Below are positions 45,799-57,600 of a stretch of 64,000 nucleotides of DNA, in pieces (positions within the stretch are counted from its first letter, which is position 1; every line of letters begins with the position of its first letter). The notes under the pieces are model-generated. The model saw nothing but the letters and a program-made list of their open reading frames with translations. It searched no databases and was not told the origin of the DNA. This DNA is from Trametes villosa (taxonomy: Eukaryota; Basidiomycota; Agaricomycetes; Polyporales; Polyporaceae). The position numbers were made by a program, and so were the translations under genes. The stretch spans positions 372,001-436,000 of the forward strand of contig PUDQ02000089.1 in NCBI GenBank assembly GCA_002964805.2, in the 5' to 3' direction.

Positions 45799-48181
45799 TC
45801 AGCTCGGCACCTGCACTCTGTGGTAACCCGCCGCGCCGTCCAAATCAACCACCTCGCAGTCGCGCGCGTCGCCGTTCCCGATTTGCGTCTCCACGCAGGT
45901 GAAGTCCATCGTCTGCGGGGGCACGCAATGATGCCTGCTGTCAGCGGCGGCGCGTGCGGGCGCGCGAGTGGATGGTGGCGCCTCACCTTGTGCAGGACCG
46001 CCATCGGGTGATCTATTAGCAGCCGGTCAGCAATCGCGTCTCGCGCACGGTGCACCAGCGGGCCGAGGCTGCGGGGACTCACGCCAGATGCCAGTGTCAT
46101 ACACGATCCCTTGGCCCGCCGAAGCGACGAACGCCCGGAGGGTGCTCAGGTCGGGCTTGTCGTCCGCGCCGTTCTGCGCGACGATGACCAGGTACGTCGT
46201 GCCCGGCTCTTCGAGCGTGTCACCGAAGCCGACGCCGCCGCCCATGGGAACGAACGCCTGGTTGGTGTACGGGTGCCGCTCGAGCAGCTTCACCTCCCAC
46301 TCCCCACCGGGCTTCACGTCGATGGGCTTGCACCGGTATACCGAGAGGCCCGCAGTCGCGTTTGCGCCGGCCGGGTAGGATGACTCGAGCAGCGCGAGCT
46401 TATGGAACTTGGTCGCGGTGCCTTGGTTCGCGCCGGTTACGCGCGTGTTGCGCGGGTCCGGGACAGCGTTCACGTCCGCGTACGCCTGCACGACCTTCCC
46501 GAACGGGGCAAATGCCTCGGGCGTCAGTGGCAGGGCTGGGATCAAGGGACCGCGTGCAATGGGCCGACTGTCCGCGGCGGCGGGGCGCGCAGAGGCAGCA
46601 CCGCTCCCGCCATCATCTGCGATCTCCTCCGCGGGAGGCGCAGCCTGTGCGTCGCCCGCTGCGTTGATGGGGCTGACGCGCCGCCCGAGGACGCGCACGC
46701 GCTTGATGCCACCATCAGGGTATATTGTGATCTTGACGTGCGTGTACGGCTTCCCGTGCGCGTTCTCGAGCTGCAAAAAGTGTCGCCTGTGCGGGCCGAG
46801 CTTCGTGCGCGGGAGGACGAGATCCCAGCGGTCCTCGGGGACGCCGCTCGGGACGAGGTCGTCGCTGTGCAGCGCGTGCAGCTCGCACGCCGCGGGGAAG
46901 TTGCCCATGAAGTGCGCGGTGTCGATCTCGACCTGGGACAGGAACCCGGCGTCTCCGCTGTAGCAGCAGCGTGCGCACGATGTCGTGAGCAAGGCGCGCG
47001 TCGGCGGAGCTGTGCTGGAGACCCGCGCAACTTACAGCTTGATGATCGCCCAGTCCTTGTGACCCTTCGCACGGCTGCGCTTCGTCTCCCAGCCATCACC
47101 CATGTCCTTGCCTGTTGCCGGGGTAAGGGGCGGTATGACGCAAGCGCGGCGAGCACGGAAGGTTTGACATACCTCGGCCGGGGAGAATTAGGTTCGCACC
47201 CACCCCAAAGTGTTGATCAGAAGTGTAGACGACCCGGCCTCCGGAGAAGACGTGGGCGAGGTCAAATACGGCCGAGGTGTCAGAGGGGAAGATGGGCGCG
47301 ACCAAGCCATAAACCCGGAATCTCGCCTGGCCGGCGAAGGTGAGCACGAATGCGCGCGCCCGGAGATAGCGTGTATGTACTCACGATGCCACCATCAGGG
47401 TACATGTTGAGCTTGACATAGTTGACACCCTTGGACGGAGGCACCGTGAAGAGATGGCGAGAGCTAGGCCCCAGGTTAACCTTCGGAAGGAGTTCCTCCC
47501 ACTGACGATTACGGTGAGTGGCTGTTCAGGCACTGCATTGCTGAACCACACACCCTGGGATCGTCCACATTAGGCGCGGGCGCATCATCGGAAGAATACA
47601 GGACGTCAATAGAAACCTGCGGCGCTTCGTTTCCTATCGGCAGGGAGATGTGAGATAGTCCGTCTCCATCGCATTTATTGCACGCACCATTGAAGTGGCT
47701 GGTGTCGACGTCAAAGCCGTTGATCGACCCTGTCGTTCCGAGCTTGATGATACACCTGCAAAGGTGTGTTGTTGGATAACGTGCCGAATTGATCAGCAGG
47801 CGTTTCCGTACCAGTCGTAGGTGGGGTTGTGCCTGCGGGATTCCCATCCGCTGAAGAGGGCGCCCTTTGGCCCGAATTGGCCTTTCAGACTAGGTGCAGG
47901 CTAGCGCATCATCAGCCGATACCCGTTAGGGGTAGATGACACAAGGGGTACGTACCTCAACCTGAAGGAGATGGAAGGCCTCCGCGAAGAACTCGTCGGA
48001 CACGGAGACCACCTGGCCGCCAAGCGCGACACTCGACAGCTCTGCAACACACGGGCCCGGGGTTGTGTGAGTGCCAGCGTCCGGGTCGCACGAACAGCGG
48101 AATGATGGGCTGATCAGACGCACCTATTGCCGTCGAGAAGGTGTCCTTGAAGTTCTCAAGCGGGATCTGGGAATAGCTCAT
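45799..48181 (-). CDS. Allantoicase-ureidoglycolate lyase fusion
   Basis: Bifunctional enzyme of purine ring catabolism: allantoate to ureidoglycolate plus urea, then ureidoglycolate to glyoxylate plus urea. Ten exons: 48124-48181, 47956-48041, 47812-47900, 47554-47755, 47385-47501, 47173-47326, 47036-47111, 46083-46957, 45987-46012 and 45799-45912, for 598 residues. Two allantoicase repeats are visible. The first contains [42 protein letters not shown] and [12 protein letters not shown]. The second contains [44 protein letters not shown] and [17 protein letters not shown] linker of about 40 Ala/Asp-rich residues joins them to the lyase, which starts [20 protein letters not shown] and contains [20 protein letters not shown] and DFTCVETQ. 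It is divergent from the hydrolase gene. Confidence 0.93.
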
Positions 48182-48767
48182 GGTGCGCACGATGCTGTCT
48201 GTGCTCTAGGTGCGTAGCAGCCTCTGGGGGGTGGCAGGAAGGCCGAGCGTGGGTGTGCTCGCGACCAGAAATCGCGTGCACACGAGTCATCGTCGAGGCG
48301 GCGTTTAATGGATAGGGGGATTATTCCGGCGGGATCTCCTGTTCCTTAGCGAGGCCTCGGCGAAGACAAAGATAAGCGGGAGATCGGTTGAGGTGATTAC
48401 GCACAGCGCCCGACCCGATTGGCTGGGCCCCCGCACAATGCGCTGCCGCCGCGGGGAAGGCGCCTGCCTCTTCTTCGCCGCCAGCCACAACGCTACAGCG
48501 TCCGGGGAAGGAGAGCATGCGCCCGGGTCGTCCGCTGCGATCCTAGTGCGCCGTGGCCGTCTGCGTGACGGCGTCTGCCAAGGGCGTCAGCGGCGGCGTA
48601 GGCGCTGTGGGTCCCTGCCACATCAGGCAATGACGCGTGGCTGCTTTGGGCGAGCACAGCGCGTTCTGCCTCCTACAATCACATGTCGCGTCCGTCTCAA
48701 GCACAAGCACAGATGTGGCCTCGCGCACCTCCCCTCCTCGCCCTAACTGTCTCTCCAACCACCACCC
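48182..48767. other. Divergent promoter, allantoicase fusion / HSL-type hydrolase
   Basis: 586 bp between divergent starts, with no gene recognised. Confidence 0.55.
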
Positions 48768-51700
48768 ATGATTGACCACTTGCTCGGACGGCCGAGCGTG
48801 AGCTGGAAGAGGACGCAGGTGAGTCGTATTTTCTGACCTCTTGCACGCGCCGACGCTCAAGTTGAGTTCGATGACGCTCACAGGTTGTTCTCATCATCGT
48901 TTTCTGGTTCTGGCGCATCCTACACGGCGACCCCGGCGGACCAAGGTTCCTATGGATCAGGCAAGCAAACAGAGCACTGCGTGCGCACGCCAGTCATTTA
49001 CGCATGCCGTCGCGCTCACTATTCCGCCCGCAGGACGCTTCACGCCATGGCAGCTCATCGTGAGCACACTTACTGGCGTCTACGCCGTCCGTAATCTCGA
49101 CAAGATTCTCGGCTTGGCTGGTGGGTCAATTGCCCGTGTCTTCACTCTCTTCCACGCTCACACCGAGGAATCAGCGCCGGAACCGCTCGCAAACCTTGTA
49201 TGTTTCGACATTCTCACCGACATTCGCTGGCTGACGAGCGGTGGCTATGCAGTATTCACCCTCCTACTACCGCGCGACGTGGATAGCCATGGGATTGGAC
49301 GCAGGCTTCGCCACCGCGATGACCATCAGACCCCGCTGGCTGAAGGACATCTGTTCTGTGCTCTTCTCAATTTACTACATCATATACGCCAGCGAAGCCG
49401 ACGAGAAGGTTTGTTAGCCACGACATGCCGAGCGGGGCCCCGCTCACCGCACCGCCTACAGATCCGGAAATACCGAGCGGTGCCCACCGTCGAGATGCTG
49501 CGCACGACCTGGGAGAAGACGACGAACCCCTACGTGAGCCGCCCCTCCCCGCCCTTCCGCGCGTGGCGGCACGCCGCGCTGACCCGTGCCTCGCCAGCTC
49601 CGGATGTTCGCCCACCGCCCGCGCCTCTCGATCCGCCGCAAGATCCTGCTCGCGCGCCCGAAGGACTCGACGTACCGCCGCCCGATTACGGCGTGGCTGT
49701 TCTTCGCGCCCCCCGCGGAGGAGCTCGCGCGCGCAACGGACCTCATCCTCGACTTCCCCGGCGGCGGCTTCGTGTCGATGACGCCCGAGCACCACGAAGA
49801 TCGGCTCAGGATGTGGGCCGTGCGCACCGGCAAACCTGTCCTCTCCGTCGATTACGGCAAGGCCCCCGAATGTGCGTGGGTTGCCCCTGCGTCCGATACC
49901 GGCGCGCATGCTGTCCGAGACTGACCGATCACCCCCCGTCCCCGCTGCTGATGCGCACACACAGACCCATACCCGTTCTCGATCGACGAGTGCTTTGATC
50001 TCTACCGCGTTCTCGTCGAAACGACGGGGATAGTGGTAGGGATGTCGGGGCGCAAGTTGAATATCATCTGCACAGGCGACTCCGCGTAAGTGGCTCTGCC
50101 TAACGACTGACAAATGGCGCAGCCGCTGCCGACACTGCGCTCACGCTAACTCCATCCCTCCAGGGGCGCGCACATCGCGGTGTGCGTGATGTACAAGATA
50201 TTGGAAACGCAGATGGAGCTGCCGCACCCGCTGGCGCTCGTCCTCAACTACGCGGCCCTGGATTTCAACTACTCGTCCTGGATGACGCCCAAGAACCTGC
50301 GCGTGCTGCAGACCGAGCAGTCCTCCGGCCACCTCTCCATGCTCGCCGAGCAGAAGGACCACTTGCGCCACATCAGCCCGCTCTCCATGGTCGGCGACCG
50401 CAAGCTGCCTCGGCGCCGGCGCAGCCTCCGCGACACCTTCCGCACGCTCGCCTCCCCATCCACACCCGCGCCGCCGAAGATGCCCCCACTCCGCCGCGGA
50501 TACACAACCACGAGCATCCGGCACGCCGCCAGCGTCGACGAGGACGGCGGTGCGATGGGCGACGCCGAGGACGAGCCGCTCGGGCGCGTGAGCGAGGCGG
50601 AGAAGCCGCTGCGCGCGCGCATCCGCTTCGACCCGGAGGTGAGCCGCGTCGAGGCCGCGGCGCCCGAGCCCACTGGGACCCACGACGCCCCGCCCCCGCT
50701 CGCGCCGGAGCAGCGCGCGCCGATAGGCACGCGCCTCACGATGACGAGCCGCACCGGGTACTTCCAGGACCGCATCATCTCCCCGAGCATGGTGAGTTCT
50801 TCTCCTCCACCTCGATCGGACTCGGGCACGGGGGGATACAGCGGTGCAGGCGTGTTCACCCAGCACCGCCCCTCCCCCCTCTCCCCGAGTCGTGCAGTCA
50901 GCCGTCAGTCAGTGTGAGTGAATAGGGCTGATGCGCATCACCCCGCCCGCAGATGCGCGCGATGGCCATCCTCTACATCGGCCCGCACCGGAACCCGGAC
51001 TTCCAGGCGGACTACCAGCTCTCGCCGATCCTCGCGCCGGACCGCCTCCTCGCGCGCTTCCCGCCGCTGCTCATGTCCTGCGGCGAGAAGGACCCGTTCG
51101 TGGACGACACGCTCATCTTTGCAGGGCGGGTCCGCGAGGCGAAGCGCGCGCGCCGCGCCGAGCTCGCACGCGCGGACGCGGTGGGCGCGGACACGGGCCT
51201 GCGGCGCGAGCGCGCGCGACTCGAGCGCGAGACGGAGGACGACTGGGTGCAGATGCACATCTTCTCCGAGTGGAGCCACGGGTACCTGCAGATGCCGTCG
51301 CTCATGCGCGAGGCGCGCGGGGTCATCGACGGCCTCGCGGACTGGATGCTCGACGCGTTCGCGCGCGAGGCCCCCGCGTCGCCGCCGGGTGGGAGCCGCA
51401 GCGGCGGCACGCCGCCCGCGGAGAGGCGGGGCGCCTCGAGCCCGGTGAAGCAGCGGCGGATGTCGACGGCGCGCCCGCGGCCCCCGCCGCAGGAGACGGA
51501 CGGGCTCACCTCTGCGACGACGTCCGAGCTCGACACGGACGACATGCTCTCCTTCGCGCCGAAGCGGCGCACGCCTCCAGGCTCGTTCGCCTCCTCCGGG
51601 TCCTCGGGCACTGCACGACGACCGTCCAGGTCCGATCCCCACGGCGCCGCGCCTGCGACGGCGCAGGGCGGGCGACCCGGGCTGGACGCGGCAAATGGCG

Positions 51701-51936
51701 ACCTGCACCGCTCGGATATCCTGCACGACGCCGCGCCACAGCTCTCGCGCGTCGGCTCGCCGCCCAAGCGCCCCAACTCCGGTGGCGGCACTGGGAGTGC
51801 ACCCGCGCCGTCTGGCGCGGGCACGCCGACGAGCAGGCCCGGCGGACAGACGATCACAGAAGGCGAACTGATGCGCCGGCGGCGGCTGCTCGACTCGCAC
51901 CTCATCCCCTCGGATCCGGGCCCCAAACGAACGTGA
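48768..51936 (+). CDS. HSL-type alpha/beta-hydrolase (membrane-anchored lipase/esterase)
   Basis: Serine hydrolase of the hormone-sensitive lipase group. Exons are 48768-48818, 48884-48980, 49034-49120, 49175-49197, 49253-49408, 49462-49533, 49598-49871, 49965-50085, 50164-50791 and 50953-51936, for 830 residues. An N-terminal hydrophobic segment (VVLIIVFWFWRIL) suggests membrane anchoring. The oxyanion region is DFPGGGFVSM, the nucleophile Ser lies in CTGDSAGAHIAV (the motif is split by intron 8), the acid in CGEKDPFVDDT, and the His in EWSHGYLQM. A highly charged insert of about 150 residues lies between the nucleophile and the acid. A further 190-residue Ser/Pro/Arg-rich tail follows the catalytic His, so the protein is twice the size of the core enzyme. 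The substrate is unknown; acyl glycerols or steryl esters are candidates. Confidence 0.9.
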
Positions 51937-53075
51937 ACGACTCCGAACGGACCGCCACAGAGCTCAGGATTCAGGAAGCAGGAAGCAGGAACTTCGGAGC
52001 ACGGCGGCGGGCGTGCACGTCGAGTGCGGGCACGGGACGGCGGGTACAGCTCGGGTTCGGGGGACACTGCATGGGGATCTGCGTGGGAGCGGGGGCAGGC
52101 GGCGGTGTCGCGATGGTATGTTGTCCCAGCATCCCGGCGGGATCAATGGAATGGACGTTCCGCCCTTGATGTGGTGCCCCGGCGCGTTAGGCGTGCAGGT
52201 CGCGATGATGCGGGCCTGGGATGCGGCGCGAGCGCGGCGGGTGCATCTCCCGTGAACGCATCCTATTGCTGCGAGCAGGCTCCGCGGCGCGCGGATTTGT
52301 CAGGCCGGCTCGACGCCGTGTGTACAAAGCCGGTTGGTGACTGACGGCTACAGCCAGCCAAAGGAGCTGCGAGGGCGACGGTCGCACTGCATTGTCCCCA
52401 TGTGGGCAGGAAGTACACACACCTGCGGAGTACTCGGTAAGCTGTGATGCCTGGATGAGTGAGGGGGGCGGGATGCCTGAGCAGTGTCGCAGCCCGGCGT
52501 CTCAAGGGGTGCAGTAGCTGTGTCAGACGCGGGATCGGGTGAGCGTTGAGTATGCGGTGGGTATGGTTATCCATTAGGATATGCATCTGCGCGTCCGGGG
52601 AGCGACGGTAGCTATTTCTAATGAGGATGCTCGGTGAGCGGCGGATGAGGTGATGATGTGAGACCGCCCTGCGCGTCCGACCAATTCGACGTGTATGCCA
52701 AGCCTGTGGGGGGCGACTGACAGATGTCTGACGGAGAGCGGGCGTGGACGGGAGGTGAGGTGAGAACGGCGGATATGTTTTGAGACGCAGGGAGGGCGAA
52801 CTCGCGCTGCGGACGCTGCGTTGTGTGTGCAGCCGCCCGTTCGAAGCACATCTTGGGCGCCAGGAGGGCGTAGCGGGCAAGCGCGGCCAGGGACGGAGGC
52901 GCCCGGTGTGCAATAATTTAGGCAGAAATGGGGCGGGCGGACCCCGGGGAGTGCGGATTGGCGCGTTGGGGGGGATTAGAGGAGGGGTGGCGGTACTCTG
53001 CAGTGGATCTCGATCTGAGGAGAAAGAGGGATGGGCGGCTGTTTGGGAGTGCGTCCTGCGCTGTCGGATGTATTC
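51937..53075. other. Intergenic region
   Basis: About 1.1 kb upstream of the zinc-finger gene, with no gene recognised; the reading frames are short or overlapping. Confidence 0.5.
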
Positions 53076-53082
53076 TATAAAG
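53076..53082 (+). promoter_or_regulatory. TATA box of the C2H2 factor
   Basis: TATAAAG about 245 bp upstream of the ATG, followed by a strong pyrimidine run (53090-53265), the usual layout of highly transcribed fungal promoters with a long 5' leader. Confidence 0.55.
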
Positions 53083-53324
53083 CCCTCGATTTTTCCCTTT
53101 TTCCCCGACCCCGAGCCCGGCCCTGCTCTCCTCCTCTCGCGCCTTCCTCCGCCCGCCGCCTGTCCGCCCGTCTCTCTGCTCTTGCCTCCGACCTGCTCCT
53201 GCTCGCCTCGCCTCCCGCCCTGCTCTGCCCTCCTCCCGCGTGCCTCCTCTCCGTCTCTCGCCCGCAGCCTCCATATCAGCCCCGGACATCAGGCACGGTG
53301 ATTACCAGCGCTACAAATCGCGAC

Positions 53325-54699
53325 ATGGAAGTAGATGCCTCAGCCTCTTTCCGTCTTCCAACTATGCCTCCCCCAGGTGCCCCCTTCCGCGCCCTGCACC
53401 CCTACCAGTTCGCCCCGGCAGAGTACAACCCCCTCATGCCATCGCCCGACCACCCCCCAAACGCGCCACACCCCTCGTCTCGCGCAGACTACGGCGCCGC
53501 GTCCGACCCCCGCGATCGGAATCACTCGCCATACTACTCGCACCCGCCCCCGTCCCATCCGCACGCATCCTCCAGTCGTGCCCAGTATCAGTCGCCCCCG
53601 AGCCCCCAGTTCCGCACCCATGCCGTCAACTGGGGCCTCCCGCCACTCCCCTCGGGCGGCCAGCAGCAGCAGCAGTCGCAGGGGCAGCAGCTCCCGCCCC
53701 CATCTGCGCTCGCGGGGCCCTCCATTCCCTCCGCGTACCCCCAGTCGGCCTCCTCGTCCCGCGGGCGTTCTGCAGATGACTCGCAGCGCGCGCCGCAGGC
53801 GGCCATGCTCTACGCGCAATCGCAACAGCTCCCGCCCATCCAATCGAACAGCATCGCGCCCCCCGCGACGCGCGGCCGCTCGTCCTCGCTCATCGCCGCG
53901 TCCGCGTACCCGCAGGGCGGGAGCGTGCCGCGCCTCCCGCCCATCATGCAGGTCGAGAAGCAGCAGGTCACGACGAGCGCGACCCAGGCGGCGAGCGCGA
54001 GCCGCCGGCGAAACGAGGCCAACTTCGTCTGCCCAGTCCCCGGCTGCGGCAGCACGTTCACCCGCCGTTTCAACCTGAGAGGTGCGTCGATCGCGTCATG
54101 GCGCGTCCCGGGTCGGCCCCTGACCGCCTCGTGCTTTGCGCCGTGATGACAATGACAGGCCACCTGCGATCGCATACCGCCGAGCGGCCCTTCCTGTGCG
54201 AGTGGCCAGGGTGCAATAAAGGATTCGCGCGCCAGCACGACTGCAAGTACGTGTGGCTCACGCTGGGAACGTCCCGTGCGCGCAGACGCTGATCGCTGCG
54301 CCCGCCGCCTCTTTATCGCAGACGCCACCAAGCACTCCATACGTCTCGCTCGCAATCGAACGTCTGCCAGGGCTGCGGGAAGACCTTCTCTCGCCTAGAC
54401 GCGCTGAACGTGAGTATCCTTCATCTGCTTCGAGATGTGGGCGCATGACTGACCACGCGTGCTCTCACAGCGGCATCGTACGTTCGCACCGAACTTGGGA
54501 AACATGTTTTCCGGCTAACCCCTCGCTTGTGTTTCTAGTACGCTCCGACGGGGGCGCTGAATGTCGCCAGGCCACGGAGGCTGCCAGCATCGCGCAGCGG
54601 CTCAGCCCGCAAGACGACGAGTGGGAAAACGCGAGCAATTCGACCGAGCGCTCCACCGAACGGGGCTCGCGCCGGACTCCCCCGCCCCGCAGTTCGTAG
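53325..54699 (+). CDS. C2H2 zinc-finger transcription factor
   Basis: Sequence-specific DNA-binding protein of 366 residues. Exons are 53325-54081, 54159-54246, 54322-54409, a 7-nt micro-exon 54471-54477, and 54539-54699. About 220 residues of Pro/Ser/Gln-rich sequence come first (including a Gln run and PPIMQVEKQQ). Three fingers follow: CPVPGCGSTFTRRFNLRGHL, CEWPGCNKGFARQHDCKRHQ, and CQGCGKTFSRLDALNRHLRS ending in a Cys as fourth ligand (C2HC). The micro-exon CGGCATC encodes Arg-His, and that His is a zinc ligand of finger 3. The tail is Ser/Thr-rich and short. The three-finger layout with a final DALNRHLRS element is common in basidiomycete developmental and stress factors. The target is unknown. 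Confidence 0.88.
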
Positions 54700-57600
54700 C
54701 TCTGAGCTCGCGCTGCCGCCCCGCATCCCGTGCGCACCCGCGCCCGCGTCCATCCATCCATCCGCACCCCTTCGCGTCCGCCTCCATCAGACGAAAGCCA
54801 GCCCACACGCAATCAGCGCGCGCAGGGCCTTCCTTCCCCATCCATCCGCCACGCCGCACAAGCACCCCCGCCATCGTCCGCATCCCCCGCCCGCGTCCGT
54901 GTCATGATCCCTGGAAGCAGTAGGTGGGATGATAATGATATACATACAATACAGCGCCGCCGCGAGTGACAGCCCCCCGTGGTCCGCAGCGGCCACCGCC
55001 GCCGCCGTGCATGATATCCCGTCCCACCACCCCTGCGCGTCCACGTCCGCGTCCACCGGGCCCCCACTCGCGCGCCGCGCGCTCGCCGTGTACATGTAGT
55101 ATTGCCGGGCTTCGTTCCTAAATTAATGTCCTAATGCACGCGCTGTTGTCTCTTGCCAATGCCACGCCCCCGGCCCCGATCCATCTGTCTGTTTGGCCTG
55201 TCTCGCCTAGTCTTCGCTGTCAGCGCGTGTGCGCGCGCGCATATATCTGCTCTGTCCCACCCTTCTGTGTGCCCCGACCGACGGTCTCCCCGCGGCCTTG
55301 GTCTTGAGTGAGCTTCGTGCGGCGGGACCTCGGTGGGGCGCACGTCGCGATGCTTCTCCTGAACGTCGCGGTGCCCAGGTGGGACCGCGATCAGGACGAG
55401 GAGAGGCCGGGGGCCGCCGCCGCGTCAAAGTGCCCCGCGCGATGACAGATCTCGCTGCGGGCTGCCGTATGCATCAAACCGTGCTGGGGGTCGCGTTCCT
55501 GCAGCTGCCAGCGACGTCTGCGCGGAGTCGCGCGCTCGGACTTGGGCCCCAGCTGCATCAATTCGCGCAATGGCGTCGAGGGCGAGTGCGGGTGCATCAC
55601 GGCGATGCGGCCGTCGCTGTGATGCGTGCTCGAGTCGAACACAACGCGACAGTGTCAGTCGAGTTGCCATTAATTCACTGACAATGCATGCGCAAGTGGC
55701 AGGAGACGGGCTCGGCTCGGGGGTGGGACGCCTGGGAGGGGTGGGCACAGGCGAATCGGGGGCCCGGGCGCCCGGAGAGGGGGCGGCAGATCTGTGCACA
55801 GCACGCCGCCCTTGCGGTGTAGCGCCTGCCAAGCGCACGCTGCTGCGCGCGCGACGCCCCAGAGCTGTGCTCCCCCTCCCGCCCCTCCCCCGCCCGACGC
55901 TGGTGCTGGACGCCCGCGTCCGAGACGCGCATTCCCGCCCGGAGCACGCCCCGGCGTAGGCGTCTTCCCCCCGCGGCCCGCCGTGGTCAGGCGTTAGCTT
56001 GTGGCATCCCAGGCGCGGCGCACCGCATGTGTGGGTGGCCGATACAGCTGTGCACGCGGTATGCGGTATGCGGCTGCGGTATGCGTATTTCGAACACGCC
56101 GAATGCGAAGATTTGCCCGTGTCGAGTCCGCGGGCCCGGCCCTCGGCCACCACGCCGTCCAAGGGGCGCGCTTGTATTATTCGGAGCGAATGAGTCATGC
56201 GGCGCGCGTGGACACCGGCGACGTTCGACACGGGCGTCGGGCGGGACACCGGCTCAGCTGCCTGTCGATTATTCACCCCGCAAGAGCCGGCGCGCGTGCG
56301 GATGGGGCTACCGTCGAGTCGCTGATGCACAGCGCAACGTTGTGCGCCAGGCGCGCGGGCGGCGGGAAAGCTGCTTCTTATATGGATATGCGCCTGGCGC
56401 GTGCGGAGTTTGGACGGCGAGCGAGAGCGGCGAGGGTCTCGCGGACAGCTGCTGCTTGCCGTGACGGCGCGTGGTCGCATGTGGACGCGCCGCTGACAGT
56501 CCTGGCGGAATTGCGTGCGGGTGCGGCTTCCCGAAGCACTACGTCGTGCGTCGCGCGGGGTGGATGTGTCCTCGAACGACGGAGGCCTGCCATCGAAGCC
56601 CGCGCGAACTGCCATATCGAGCGTAGCGGACGGGGCGGACCCCGGGCAAGCCTGGCGGGCGCCCATCTGCGCGCTGATGTATCCGGAAGCACTGAGGCCA
56701 AGTGGGGGCCAGGAACTCGCGGTGTCGTCGACGTCACCGCGCGCGATACTTACCGCCACCGAGACGAAATGGCTTCTGCAATTACATTGATAGCAGCGGC
56801 TGGGGGCGCTGTGCCCTGCCGGGCGCGCGTGGCTATCAGCCCGCCCCGCGCGGGCAGGGATCCGAGTTGCCCCTCCGGGCGAGAAGGACGCGAGCAAGCC
56901 GCCGCGCCCCGCCGTGTGGCCTGCGCGGAAATCGACGCGGGAAGGGGGGCGTGCCAGGGTGCCCGCGCGACGCCGGGCAGGGTGCTTCTCGGGCGTCCGC
57001 GTGCGCATTTGTAGGCGGGCCTCGGTGCGGCTTGCACATGCCAAGCAGGTTCCGACGGCCATCTGGGAGGTCCTCGCCATGTTTGCAATCCGGAAAGGGC
57101 GGGGGCGTATGTCAGCGCTAACATAGGGAGTAGAGCGCATGATGGGCAACATTGCAGCACGAGGGACGATGTCGAATGCTCGACGGCTTCTGCTCACAGC
57201 GTCTGAATGCTGGGAACAAGGGCATGTGCCGCTGGGGTCCGGCAGCGCTTTTCCATGCTGTATTGCAGTTTGAGTGCAGATCAGCTGTCTGACACACTGG
57301 ACATGAATATGTTGCGTACGGTACATTCGCTGCCCAGGAGGACATGTTTCGATAGTTGTCTTGATGCACGTTTGACTGACACCGCCGCGCTGGAGCCCTC
57401 AACAATGATCCTCGTAAGCCCCGGGTTTGAGTTGCGAAGGTGCGGAGCCGCTTGAAAGCAGCCTGTGTGGTCCTTTTCTCTTGGCCGGATTACCTGAGAC
57501 TAGTTCAACTTTCGTCCGTCTAAAACCCAGAACGCCGTGGTTGCCCATACGCCCCGCCCCCTGTTGCTGCGTTTCTGCGTTTCTGCTGCCAAAATCCATC

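Noticed and set aside
7681..48181. A purine-catabolism gene cluster (nucleoside hydrolase plus allantoicase fusion)
   Set aside because: The genes are 36 kb apart with many unrelated genes between, and no urate oxidase, allantoinase or permease is present.
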